Source: an uncultured Muribaculaceae bacterium (GTDB lineage: Bacteria; Bacteroidota; Bacteroidia; Bacteroidales; Muribaculaceae). Taken from it: 64,000 nucleotides of DNA. The stretch covers positions 248,001 through 312,000 of the forward strand of contig CAJTPZ010000001.1 of assembly GCA_910578395.1 (NCBI GenBank). The letters are read 5' to 3'. The notes beneath the pieces are model-generated. The model was given only the letters and a program-made list of their open reading frames with translations, searched no databases and was not told where the DNA came from. Below, one piece after another: positions 7,492 through 15,473 of the stretch. Numbering within the stretch: position 1 is the first letter of the stretch; every line of letters begins with the position of its first letter. The translations under genes and the position numbers were made by a program.

Positions 7492-8088
7492 TTATTTGCC
7501 ACATTCCTCAAGATATGTCTCACAAGCGAGCACAAGCTCTTCATACCATTCACGACCGAAACGACGGGTCAGCGGTCCCTCAAGAAATTTATAGAGCCTC
7601 ATTCCTGTTTTCCTGCCATGTTCCTCGGCAGAACGGCATATACTCCAACGATGATAATTCACTGCCGTGAATGTGGGATACTCCGTAAGCCGGACCGGAT
7701 ATAGAGCACAAGAGATCGGCTTCTCTACACAGGTTTCGCCAAGACGCCGTGCTTTCTCTATAGCACACAGGCACACACCGCCTTCACCTCGACAAGTAAA
7801 CGCACAGTCACGTCCATCGACAATTGTTGTCACCAGATCTCCCTCACTGTCGATGTAGCTGCACCCCCTCTTTTCAACCTCTATGATACCGTCGGCAAGC
7901 ATGTGTCGGCTCACAACCTCGAGCGCTCCCTCTATCTCTTTCACCTCTGCCTCTGTCACAGGAGCACCCGCATCTCCGTCGATACAGCACTGGCCTTTAC
8001 ATGTATCGAGATCACAACAGAAAAAACGCTCTGCAAGATCGAGCGAAACGAGAGTATCTCCTATTTGCATCATGACTTCTTCCTCCAT
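7492..8088 (-). CDS. DUF3109 family cysteine-rich protein
   Basis: The protein has a dense cysteine pattern at its N-terminus (CCDLDTCKGQCC) and further cysteines in CAFTC, GVCLCA, CVEKPISCALYP and SICRS. This is the arrangement of DUF3109/YkgJ-like zinc- or iron-sulfur-type proteins of unknown function. I chose the ATG at 8088 (198 aa) because the frame stays open to 8208 but would then run into the end of the upstream DUF5103 gene, and the domain begins shortly after this Met (MMQIGDTLVSLD). It sits between DUF5103 and recF on the same strand. Confidence 0.85.
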   Translation of the reverse strand: MEEEVMMQIGDTLVSLDLAERFFCCDLDTCKGQCCIDGDAGAPVTEAEVKEIEGALEVVSRHMLADGIIEVEKRGCSYIDSEGDLVTTIVDGRDCAFTCRGEGGVCLCAIEKARRLGETCVEKPISCALYPVRLTEYPTFTAVNYHRWSICRSAEEHGRKTGMRLYKFLEGPLTRRFGREWYEELVLACETYLEECGK

Positions 8089-8113
8089 TATATTCTTGTT
8101 CACTTCTATCAAA

Positions 8114-9421
8114 CTATAGATTGGCCTCCGCCCTGATAACAGCCACCCCCGCAAGCCGGTCGGTGCGTTCTCCGGGCAGACGGTAATAGGCCCGGACAAC
8201 GTAGACATTCTGTGTCTGGTGGTGATCCCCCTCTATTTGACTTCCACTGACATCAGTCTTTCCTGACTTACCGACAGCATAACGGTAATCATAGGCGCCC
8301 TGTTTCAGCAACAATGCTTTCCGCCATGTGCCGGTTTCCGGTTCATAAGACATAGCCGATCCTGAGTCGATACGGCGACCGGTAAGAGCGCCTTCTATAT
8401 GCACAATATCCGGAGGCATGATTCCCGATCCTTCAAGAGCGAAATGTACCACTGTGTAATCGGCATCAAGATCCGATGGCACTTTTTCACTTTCATCAGC
8501 CTCCCTCACCGTAAACTCACCCCCTTGTGTCTGGTCATAAACATATTCCGCAGTAATTCTCGGAAAGTCGGTCTGTAGGATCTCATGATACAGATTATCA
8601 TTCCACAAAATCTCGGCGACGTGCATTCCACATCTCTTCCGGCTTACCGTCTCCATTCTCCGGTACTCATTGCCAGCCTTGAACATCAGCTCAGGCATGT
8701 GGGCGTAGACGGCCTTGTTTCCCTCTACATGCGACGGATGGTGTAATAACTGGCATGAATTTTTCATACCGTTCTGTTCTATATAGAGTCTTAAATTCTG
8801 CATTCCGACGCGATGATCAAGTTTCAGCCCGGTCACCTCAAGTTCAAGCTGCTGCATGCTTCCGTTCCACTCAGTGTCAGTGCGACCTGTAACCGAGCCG
8901 GCAATTTCAACGCTTCCTTCCTCAATCGCAAAAGGAGCCGATATCAGCACATTTTCAGGAGTTCCATCCTCAAAAATCTCAATAACGTAATTTCCCGACA
9001 GTCGTACCCGCATCTCAGCGGGAGGCACCTCAACGCTGTAATGCCTGTAGAGAACTGTTGTCAGCCCTGGCGTAGACTCCTCTCCATAGCCGATATCGGC
9101 TATATTGAAGCCATCAAGAAACTCGCTTTCAACCAAACCGTCATCAACACCGGCGGCATCAGTGTGACGCAGACGACATCTCAGATAAGGCATCCATGAC
9201 TCATCGCCTCCTTCCGGCGCAAGCAAGTCAAACACAAGAGTAAGCCTCTCATTCTCTCCGGCTTCTACTACCGCCGAGTGCGTCACAAATTCACCCTTAC
9301 GCCACTGCATACTCCCGACCCTGCAATTATCGTCTATTGTGGATGACCGAAACACCGCACCGGCCTTTACGGTCGGCACAATGGTCACAATCGCTAAAAA
9401 ACACAATACACGGAATAGCAT
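8114..9421 (-). CDS. DUF5103 family secreted protein
   Basis: A 435-residue protein with a cleavable signal peptide (hydrophobic residues 3-20, then KAGAVF). It matches the DUF5103 layout: an N-terminal beta-sandwich with LRLYIEQNG and a central segment MVHF/IPELMFKAGNEYRRMET-like stretch (here MPELMFKAGNEYRRMETV), then a C-terminal beta domain ending in a WRKALLLKQGAYDYRYAV stretch and a long NVYVVRAYYRLPGERTDRL tail. The family is conserved in Bacteroidota and its function is unknown. The start codon lies only 4 nt past a -7 promoter box (9426-9433), so the mRNA may have almost no leader. Confidence 0.83.
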   Translation of the reverse strand: MLFRVLCFLAIVTIVPTVKAGAVFRSSTIDDNCRVGSMQWRKGEFVTHSAVVEAGENERLTLVFDLLAPEGGDESWMPYLRCRLRHTDAAGVDDGLVESEFLDGFNIADIGYGEESTPGLTTVLYRHYSVEVPPAEMRVRLSGNYVIEIFEDGTPENVLISAPFAIEEGSVEIAGSVTGRTDTEWNGSMQQLELEVTGLKLDHRVGMQNLRLYIEQNGMKNSCQLLHHPSHVEGNKAVYAHMPELMFKAGNEYRRMETVSRKRCGMHVAEILWNDNLYHEILQTDFPRITAEYVYDQTQGGEFTVREADESEKVPSDLDADYTVVHFALEGSGIMPPDIVHIEGALTGRRIDSGSAMSYEPETGTWRKALLLKQGAYDYRYAVGKSGKTDVSGSQIEGDHHQTQNVYVVRAYYRLPGERTDRLAGVAVIRAEANL

Positions 9422-9425
9422 CTCA

Positions 9426-9433
9426 CAAATTTA
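9426..9433 (-). promoter_or_regulatory. -7 promoter box (TAAATTTG) for the DUF5103 gene
   Basis: TAAATTTG on the minus strand is an exact match to TAnnTTTG and ends 4 nt before the ATG at 9421. No convincing -33 element lies 19-21 nt upstream, so this is a weaker call. Confidence 0.45.
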
Positions 9434-9514
9434 GCAATTTCATTTATTGCCATCCTGCTAAATTGGCCATAAAGTATTAATTTTATCGCATCAATAATTC
9501 AACTCATATTCACA

Positions 9515-10648
9515 ATGAAACTTTTTGATGTATATCCTCTGTTCAACATAGAGATAACACGCGGACTCGGATGTCGCGTATGGGATGCTGAAGGCACTCC
9601 CTACCTCGATCTCTATGGCGGACACGCCGTCATATCAGTTGGTCACAGCCACCCCCGCTACCTTAAGGCAATCAACGAACAAGCCTCAAAGCTGCTGTTC
9701 TACTCCAACTCTGTCGTCAATTCACTACAGCAGAAGCTTGCCGACAGACTTGGCAAAGCAAGCGGCTACGATGACTACTCGCTGTTTCTTGTCAACTCAG
9801 GTGCCGAAGCCAATGAAAATGCGATAAAACTCGCATCATTCCACACCGGACGCAGCCGAATCATTGCTTTCGACAAGGCCTTCCATGGCCGTACTTCGGC
9901 CGCAGTCGAGGCTACAGACAACCCAAAGATCCAGGCACCAGTCAACCAGAACGGCCACGTCACATTCCTGCCTCTCAACGACATTGAAGCCGTACGAGGA
10001 GAAATTGCAAAGGGCGATGTAGCGGCGGTGATTGTCGAGCCGATACAAGGGGTCGGAGGCATACGCATGGCAACCGACGATTTCATGCACCAGCTACGCG
10101 AAATTACCGAGCAGACCGGCACTGTACTCATCTGTGACGAGATCCAGTGCGGTTACGGACGTTCCGGCAAATTCTTCGCTCACCAATGGTCAGGCATACG
10201 CCCCGACATTATCACCATGGCAAAAGGCATAGCCAACGGCTATCCCTTCTCAGGAGTACTCATCTCTCCGAAATTTCAGCCGGTCTACGGTATGCTCGGC
10301 ACCACATTCGGCGGAAACCACCTCGGCTGCGCCGCTGCATGCGCCGTACTCGACATCATTACCGACGAGAACCTTGTCGACAATGCCCGCGAGATCGGCG
10401 GATATCTCATCAGCCGCCTGAAAGAAATTCCGGGAATAAAGGAGGTGCGCGGTCGCGGACTCATGATAGGCATCGAGTTTGACAAATCCGCCAAAGAACT
10501 CCGCCAACGTCTCATCTTCGACGAACACATATTCACCGGAGCTGCCGGAACAAACATCATTCGCCTGCTTCCTCCATTATGTCTGTCACGCGCAGAAGCC
10601 GACGAATTCCTTGATAAATTCACCCGTCAGCTCGAAAAAGGACTATAA
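9515..10648 (+). CDS. argD: Acetylornithine (or succinylornithine) aminotransferase
   Basis: This PLP-dependent class III aminotransferase of arginine biosynthesis converts N-acylglutamate semialdehyde to N-acylornithine with glutamate as donor. Landmarks are DLYGGHAVISVGHSHP, NSGAEANENAIKLA, FHGRT, VIVEPIQGVGG, LICDEIQCGYGRSG and the PLP-lysine segment MAKGIANGYP, then TTFGGNHLGCAAA. At 377 residues it is full length. Bacteroides-type arginine synthesis uses succinylated intermediates, so the physiological acyl group may be succinyl (established for Bacteroides, inferred here). The stop TAA is directly followed by the GTG start of ssb. Confidence 0.94.
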   Translation: MKLFDVYPLFNIEITRGLGCRVWDAEGTPYLDLYGGHAVISVGHSHPRYLKAINEQASKLLFYSNSVVNSLQQKLADRLGKASGYDDYSLFLVNSGAEANENAIKLASFHTGRSRIIAFDKAFHGRTSAAVEATDNPKIQAPVNQNGHVTFLPLNDIEAVRGEIAKGDVAAVIVEPIQGVGGIRMATDDFMHQLREITEQTGTVLICDEIQCGYGRSGKFFAHQWSGIRPDIITMAKGIANGYPFSGVLISPKFQPVYGMLGTTFGGNHLGCAAACAVLDIITDENLVDNAREIGGYLISRLKEIPGIKEVRGRGLMIGIEFDKSAKELRQRLIFDEHIFTGAAGTNIIRLLPPLCLSRAEADEFLDKFTRQLEKGL

Positions 10649-10984
10649 GTGTCAGTCAACAAAGTCATCCTTGTAGGCAACGTCGGGCGGAAACCCGAAA
10701 TACGCTATGTAGGCCAGCGGCCTGTCGCCACATTCTCTCTCGCAACAACCGAGCGCGGACAAAAAACAGCCGACGGCACCGAGATGCCGGAACGCACCGA
10801 ATGGCACAACCTCGTCATGTGGGATCGGGCAGCCGAAATTGCCGAACGTTACATCGACAAAGGCACAAAACTATTTGTCGAAGGGAAACTCCGCACACGC
10901 GTATGGCAGGATGCCAATGCTATCAAACACAACATCACAGAGATAATTGTCGACAACTTCGACATTCTATCCCGTAAATCTTAG
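10649..10984 (+). CDS. ssb: Single-stranded DNA-binding protein, short form
   Basis: The N-terminus MSVNKVILVGNVGRKPEIRY is the typical SSB beginning; the start is GTG, immediately after the argD stop with no spacer. The OB-fold continues through TEWHNLVMWDRAAEIAERYIDKG and LFVEGKLRTRVWQD. The protein is only 111 residues and ends ILSRKS. It lacks the disordered linker and acidic DDDIPF-like tip that recruits partner proteins in canonical SSB, so it is likely a secondary SSB or one with limited protein contacts. Its mRNA ends at the hairpin at 11011-11040. Confidence 0.93.
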   Translation: MSVNKVILVGNVGRKPEIRYVGQRPVATFSLATTERGQKTADGTEMPERTEWHNLVMWDRAAEIAERYIDKGTKLFVEGKLRTRVWQDANAIKHNITEIIVDNFDILSRKS

Positions 10985-11010
10985 GCGACAGCTCAAGGCT
11001 TAAAACCCAC

Positions 11011-11040
11011 AGAGGGCATACGTTTTTTCGTATGCCCTCT
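11011..11040. terminator. Terminator hairpin after ssb
   Basis: AGAGGGCATACG (11011-11022) pairs perfectly with CGTATGCCCTCT (11029-11040) around a TTTTTT loop, followed by an AT-rich GATTTATTC tract. It can act in both directions between the convergent ssb and oxidoreductase operons. Confidence 0.8.
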
Positions 11041-11070
11041 GATTTATTCTATCCCCCTTATTATTAAAAT

Positions 11071-11103
11071 TTGCCCCTGAATGCATAATATCTTCAGGGG
11101 CAA
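11071..11103 (-). terminator. Terminator of the 2-oxoacid:ferredoxin oxidoreductase operon
   Basis: TTGCCCCTGAA (11071-11081) pairs with TTCAGGGGCAA (11093-11103). Read on the minus strand, ATTTTAATAATAA follows, giving a T-rich tail about 30 nt past the gamma-subunit stop codon. Confidence 0.82.
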
Positions 11104-11129
11104 TAAATCATCCATCGTGACCGTTTTAT

Positions 11130-11663
11130 TCACGCCAGTTCCATACCTCGACGTATAGCAGCCTCATTGTCAGGAAGAAGATGATGGTGCCGCTCCGGTA
11201 AAGTCTTTTTCAACCCCATCATCACATCTTCCACACTCACACATCCGCGCACCTTTATCAGCGCGCCGAGAAGAAGCATGTTATAAGTCTTAGGATTACC
11301 AAGCTCAAAAGTAGCCTCCATGGCATCGACCGGCACCACTGTCACATCAGTGCGGCTTGGTCGATGATGTATGCCATACGGGTCATAGATAATAGTTCCG
11401 CCAGGTTTCACTGACTTCTCAAACTTATCGAGACTCTGCTGGTTGAGTATCACGGCTGTGTCATATTCATCGAGAATCGGGGAACTGATCTCCTTATCCG
11501 ACAGAATCACTGTCACATTGGCAGTGCCTCCCCGCTGTTCGGGACCATAGGAAGGCATCCATGTCACTTCCTTACCGTCGAGAAGAGCGGCATAGGCAAG
11601 AATCTTGCCCATAGAAAGCACACCCTGACCGCCAAAACCGGCTATGATTATCTCCTCCTTCAT
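11130..11663 (-). CDS. 2-oxoacid:ferredoxin oxidoreductase, gamma subunit
   Basis: The 177-residue protein begins with the gamma-subunit signature IIAGFGGQGVLSMGKILAYAA and has MPSYGPEQRGGTANVTVILSD, as in KorC/VorC/PorG proteins. The complex oxidatively decarboxylates a 2-oxoacid to the acyl-CoA while reducing ferredoxin. Its start overlaps the beta subunit by 4 nt (11660-11663). It is the last gene of a four-gene operon in the order ferredoxin, alpha, beta, gamma. Whether the substrate is 2-oxoglutarate or a branched-chain oxoacid cannot be read here. Confidence 0.93.
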   Translation of the reverse strand: MKEEIIIAGFGGQGVLSMGKILAYAALLDGKEVTWMPSYGPEQRGGTANVTVILSDKEISSPILDEYDTAVILNQQSLDKFEKSVKPGGTIIYDPYGIHHRPSRTDVTVVPVDAMEATFELGNPKTYNMLLLGALIKVRGCVSVEDVMMGLKKTLPERHHHLLPDNEAAIRRGMELA

Positions 11664-12439
11664 TTCTTAGGCGTATTATTTTTAAGATCTCCAAGCGGAT
11701 ATTTGGCCTCCATATTTTCAACAAGCCATTCATTGGACTTGACCGGTGACATCTTCCATCCTGAATTACATTGACTCACGACTTCGACGACAGAAGTCCC
11801 CAGACCATCCATCGAATTCTGAAACGCCTTCTTTATCGCTGCTTTGGTTTTCCTTACCGACGCGGCATCGTTGACAGCCTGACGGGTCACATAGCATGTA
11901 CCGTCAAGGCGGGCAAACAAGTCACTGATCACAAGAGGATGACCGTTTAGGTCGACACGACGTCCATAGGGAGTGGTCGAAGTCTTCATTCCTTCGAGTG
12001 TGGTAGGCGACATCTGGCCACCGGTCATTCCGTATATTCCGTTGTTGATGAATATTATCGCTATATTCTCGCCTCGGTTGGCTGCATGGATGGCCTCTCC
12101 GGTACCGATTGCCGACAGATCTCCGTCACCCTGATAGGTAAACACAAGCTTCTTAGGCCAAAGACGCTTCACTGCGGTTGCCACAGCGGGAGCACGGCCA
12201 TGAGCGGCCTCAATCCAGTCCACATCTATATAGTTGTAGGCAAACACCGCACAACCTACCGGCGCTATGGCTATCGCACCGGTTTTGTCAAGTCCCATTT
12301 CATCTATGACCTCGGCCACAAGCTTATGCACTACTCCGTGACTGCATCCGGGACAATAATGCATCACATTGTCGTTGAGCAGACGCGGACGCGACACAAC
12401 CTTGTTGTCAGGTTTGAGTATATCTTCGCGATTCATCAC
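11660..12439 (-). CDS. 2-oxoacid:ferredoxin oxidoreductase, beta (thiamine diphosphate) subunit
   Basis: The ThDP/Mg-binding motif GDGDLSAIGTGEAIHAANRG...FINNGIYGMTGGQ is clear (GDG then NN about 28 residues later). The N-terminal CPGCSHG supplies the cysteines typical of KorB/VorA subunits. At 259 residues it is full length. It overlaps the alpha subunit by 4 nt upstream and the gamma subunit by 4 nt downstream, so the three are translated in a coupled way. Confidence 0.95.
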   Translation of the reverse strand: MMNREDILKPDNKVVSRPRLLNDNVMHYCPGCSHGVVHKLVAEVIDEMGLDKTGAIAIAPVGCAVFAYNYIDVDWIEAAHGRAPAVATAVKRLWPKKLVFTYQGDGDLSAIGTGEAIHAANRGENIAIIFINNGIYGMTGGQMSPTTLEGMKTSTTPYGRRVDLNGHPLVISDLFARLDGTCYVTRQAVNDAASVRKTKAAIKKAFQNSMDGLGTSVVEVVSQCNSGWKMSPVKSNEWLVENMEAKYPLGDLKNNTPKK

Positions 12440-13542
12440 TTTTTCTCTTCAATTAAAGTGTTAAGAGCCGAAAGCACTTCCGACGGGCTCGGTATGATAC
12501 CTCCCATGCGGCCGCAGTGCTTCACAGGCACACGCCCTTCAACGGCAAGCCTGACATCCTCGATCATCTGGCCGGCATTCATCTCTGGCACGAGGATTCC
12601 CTTTATGTTAGAAGAAATCTCTCTGATCCTGTCATAAGGGAAAGGCCACAACGTGATCGGGCGGATAAGTCCCACCTTCACACCAGCCTCACGGGCCGAA
12701 TTAAGTGCCGCCTGAGATATACGGGCCATTGATCCGAATGCCATGACAAGCCATTCGGCATCCTCAGTCATATATTCCTCAAACCTCACCTCATTTTCTT
12801 CTATTCTGCGGTAAGTCTGCTGGAAACGCTCATTATTTTTCTCCATCACATGAGAGTCGAGCTCAAGTGTCGTGATGATGTTGTTGCGGCCTCGCTTCGA
12901 CGCATCGCCGGTAGCCGCCCATGGGCATTGCTCAAACACTTCCTCATCGGTACGGCGGGGACGCTGTGGCGGCAAAACGACTTTTTCCATCATCTGACCC
13001 ACCATGCCGTCAACAAGTATCATGGCCGGTGTGCGGTACTTGAAGGCAAGATCAAAGCCCAATCCGACAAAATCAGCCATTTCCTGCACTGATTTCGGTG
13101 CAAGCACTATCATATGATAGTCTCCATGGCCTCCGCCCTTAGTTGCCTGGAAATAGTCGCTCTGTGACGGATGGATCGTACCGAGACCAGGACCTCCGCG
13201 CATCACATTCACGATAAGCGCAGGCAGCTCTCCTGCCGCTATATATGATATACCTTCCTGCATCAGAGAGATGCCTGGGCTGCTCGACGATGTGAGCACA
13301 GCCTTGCCGGTCGATGCCCCCGCATAAACCATATTGATCGACGCAAGCTCGCTTTCTGCCTGTAGGACAACCATGCCTGTAGTTTCCCAGGGCATCATCG
13401 CCTCAAGTGTCTCAAGCACCTCGCTCTGAGGAGTGATAGGATATCCGAAATATCCGTCGCATCCGTAGCGCACTGCGGCATGAGCAATAGCCTCATTGCC
13501 TTTCATCAGCACTACATCTCCTTTTACTTCTGTATTACTCAT
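12436..13542 (-). CDS. 2-oxoacid:ferredoxin oxidoreductase, alpha subunit (VorB/KorA type)
   Basis: The 368-residue subunit shows KGNEAIAHAAVRYGCDGYFGYPITPQSEVLE near the N-terminus, the typical pyrimidine-domain beginning, then SSPGISLMQEG, and the transketolase-C-like domain with VGLIRPITLWPFP and VPEMNAGQMIEDVRLAV near the end. Bacteroidota copies are commonly annotated VorB (3-methyl-2-oxobutanoate) but the family also covers 2-oxoglutarate enzymes. It lies 14 nt after the ferredoxin subunit. Confidence 0.94.
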   Translation of the reverse strand: MSNTEVKGDVVLMKGNEAIAHAAVRYGCDGYFGYPITPQSEVLETLEAMMPWETTGMVVLQAESELASINMVYAGASTGKAVLTSSSSPGISLMQEGISYIAAGELPALIVNVMRGGPGLGTIHPSQSDYFQATKGGGHGDYHMIVLAPKSVQEMADFVGLGFDLAFKYRTPAMILVDGMVGQMMEKVVLPPQRPRRTDEEVFEQCPWAATGDASKRGRNNIITTLELDSHVMEKNNERFQQTYRRIEENEVRFEEYMTEDAEWLVMAFGSMARISQAALNSAREAGVKVGLIRPITLWPFPYDRIREISSNIKGILVPEMNAGQMIEDVRLAVEGRVPVKHCGRMGGIIPSPSEVLSALNTLIEEKK

Positions 13543-13556
13543 GCACGTGCTGTATT

Positions 13557-13805
13557 TTAGTTTAATGGCACTTCACCCCTGTCCACAACCCTATAGACCT
13601 CTATGCAAGCGTCCGGACATACTGCCGAACAAGCCGCACAGCCGATACATACCGACTGATTTCTGGCATAGGCATAAAGATACCCCCGGTCATTTACCTC
13701 CCGAGTCTGGAGAGACAATACATCACACGGACATGCTGCCACACACAGGCCGCATCCCTTGCAACGCTCGCGGTCTATGTCGACCGCCCCATATACTTTT
13801 GCCAT
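13557..13805 (-). CDS. 2x[4Fe-4S] ferredoxin-like subunit of the oxidoreductase (delta)
   Basis: Two CxxCxxCxxxCP motifs are visible, CKGCGLCVAACP and CIGCAACSAVCP, so the protein holds two [4Fe-4S] clusters and passes electrons from the ThDP centre to soluble ferredoxin. I chose the ATG at 13805 (82 aa) because the domain begins right after it (MAKVYGAVDIDRERC), although the frame is open to an ATG at 13859. It is the first gene of the operon, with a promoter box at 13870-13877. Confidence 0.92.
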   Translation of the reverse strand: MAKVYGAVDIDRERCKGCGLCVAACPCDVLSLQTREVNDRGYLYAYARNQSVCIGCAACSAVCPDACIEVYRVVDRGEVPLN

Positions 13806-13869
13806 AATTTTATTTTCTGCTTGTAACCGGCGCTGCAATATTTTTTGGTCAGCGTCCATTGCTCTAATG

Positions 13870-13877
13870 CAAAACTA
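13870..13877 (-). promoter_or_regulatory. -7 promoter box (TAGTTTTG) of the oxidoreductase operon
   Basis: An exact TAnnTTTG match on the minus strand with a GTTT candidate -33 element 17 nt upstream (13895-13898). Transcription would start near 13863. The rest of the divergent interval up to 14060 is AT-rich and shows no gene. Confidence 0.55.
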
Positions 13878-14060
13878 AGGATTTATTTTTTGATAAACAC
13901 ACGATTTAACATTTTCTTAACCTATTGCACACTCACAATAAAAATGAGCAAAACATATATAATCAACGTTTTAAATTATTGGCTCCTACTATTAACCCAT
14001 GCACACGCTCGTGTTAACAACTATTAACGACGTCCAAGGGTTCTGTTTTTTAAGTTAGGC

Positions 14061-14068
14061 TAAATTTG
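14061..14068 (+). promoter_or_regulatory. -7 promoter box (TAAATTTG) of the helicase gene
   Basis: An exact TAnnTTTG match that places the transcript start near 14074, downstream of the first in-frame ATG at 14071. It therefore decides in favour of the ATG at 14122 as translation start. No good -33 element is visible. Confidence 0.5.
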
Positions 14069-14121
14069 TAATGAATTACGAGTCTTTCTCCAGCAACTGT
14101 ATTTTCAAACTATTTTTCATC

Positions 14122-15459
14122 ATGTCGGACTCATCATCTGTAAAAAAACAGATATTGGCGATTACAGGCTTCAAAAAGCTTAATCCAATGCAAATCAAAA
14201 TGTCGGAGACCGATGACCGGCAAATAATACTTCTCGCACCTACTGGTTCGGGAAAAACAATTGCATTTACAATCAGGCTTCTGAGGTTTATGCGCCGACC
14301 TGGATCTGGTGTTCAGGCTGTCATACTCGCACCTTCACGTGAATTAGCGTTACAAATTGCAGGAGTGTTGAAAAAAGTTGCTCCCTCATATCGTGTCACA
14401 CCTCTTTTCGGCGGTCACTCATTCCGTGACGAAGCCAACTCTCTTGCTGCAAACACACCCGATATCATCGTTGCGACTCCAGGTCGCCTGCTCGACCACA
14501 TCGGCCGACGCAACATCGACCTTACGACGATTTCATCGCTTGTCATCGACGAATATGACAAATGTCTGGAACTTGGATTCATGGACGAGATGAAACGTAT
14601 TCTTCACAAGCTCAAAAACACAAGACTAACCATACTCACTTCGGCAACAGCTATCGACTGTCTGCCAGAAAGCATGTCGCTTGACAAAGCAGTGACCTTC
14701 GATTTTAGAGAAGACACATCTGGCAGCGCCTCCGCCACACCGGATATCGAAATCATAGAAGTGCCGTCGCCACTGCCCGACAAAATCGGAACCCTTATAG
14801 ATCTGCTGCGGGCCATGCCGGCCGACACCCGCTCGATTGTTTTCACAAATCACCGCGAAAGCGCCGAGAGAATCCATCAGGAGCTCCGCAAAGCCGGGCT
14901 TCCTGCCGGAATATACCATGGCGGCATGGAGCAACAGGATCGACAGCTGGCAGTCACACTTCTTCGCAACGGTACGACACCGATCCTATCTGCTACAGAC
15001 CTCGCCGCACGCGGGCTCGACATACCCCAGATCGAGGCAGTGATCCACTATCATGTTCCCACATCACCTGAAGCCTGGACACATCGCAACGGGCGCACAG
15101 CCCGAGCCGGGGCATCAGGCAAGATATATACCATTCTCTCCGATAAAGACGATCGTCCGGAGTTCATGGACGCTGACCGTATCTGGTCTCCACCCCATTC
15201 CGGTTCAAGCACCGGTTCATCTCAGCTGCCTGTAACCCTTTTGATAAACCTTGGCAAACGCGATAAAATCTCCCGTGGAGACATTCTCGGATTTCTAACG
15301 AAACAAGCCGGACTCAACGGAGCCGATGTAGGGCGTATAGACGTCGAGGACCGATTCTCTACAGTTGTCCTCACACCTGAATCAGCCGAGCTACTTTTAA
15401 AATCGACACAACCTCAGAAAATCAAAGGCCATAGATTCCGTCCTGAATTTCTATCCTGA
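14122..15459 (+). CDS. DEAD-box-family RNA helicase with DbpA-like C-terminal RNA-binding domain
   Basis: All core helicase motifs are present: Q-motif region GFKKLNPMQ, motif I APTGSGKT, Ia PSRELAL, GG, TPGRLLDH, motif II as VIDEYD (Tyr in place of Ala), motif III TSAT, motif IV IVFTNH, then YHGGMEQ, ATDLAARGLDIP and motif VI HRNGRTARAG. After the second RecA-like domain the C-terminus LLINLGKRDKISRGDILGFL resembles the DbpA RNA-binding domain, which in E. coli recognises 23S rRNA helix 92. A role in large-subunit assembly is likely. I chose the ATG at 14122 (445 aa) over 14071 because of the promoter box at 14061-14068. The glycosyltransferase follows directly. Confidence 0.93.
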   Translation: MSDSSSVKKQILAITGFKKLNPMQIKMSETDDRQIILLAPTGSGKTIAFTIRLLRFMRRPGSGVQAVILAPSRELALQIAGVLKKVAPSYRVTPLFGGHSFRDEANSLAANTPDIIVATPGRLLDHIGRRNIDLTTISSLVIDEYDKCLELGFMDEMKRILHKLKNTRLTILTSATAIDCLPESMSLDKAVTFDFREDTSGSASATPDIEIIEVPSPLPDKIGTLIDLLRAMPADTRSIVFTNHRESAERIHQELRKAGLPAGIYHGGMEQQDRQLAVTLLRNGTTPILSATDLAARGLDIPQIEAVIHYHVPTSPEAWTHRNGRTARAGASGKIYTILSDKDDRPEFMDADRIWSPPHSGSSTGSSQLPVTLLINLGKRDKISRGDILGFLTKQAGLNGADVGRIDVEDRFSTVVLTPESAELLLKSTQPQKIKGHRFRPEFLS

Positions 15460-15473
15460 ACAACGACCTGTCA

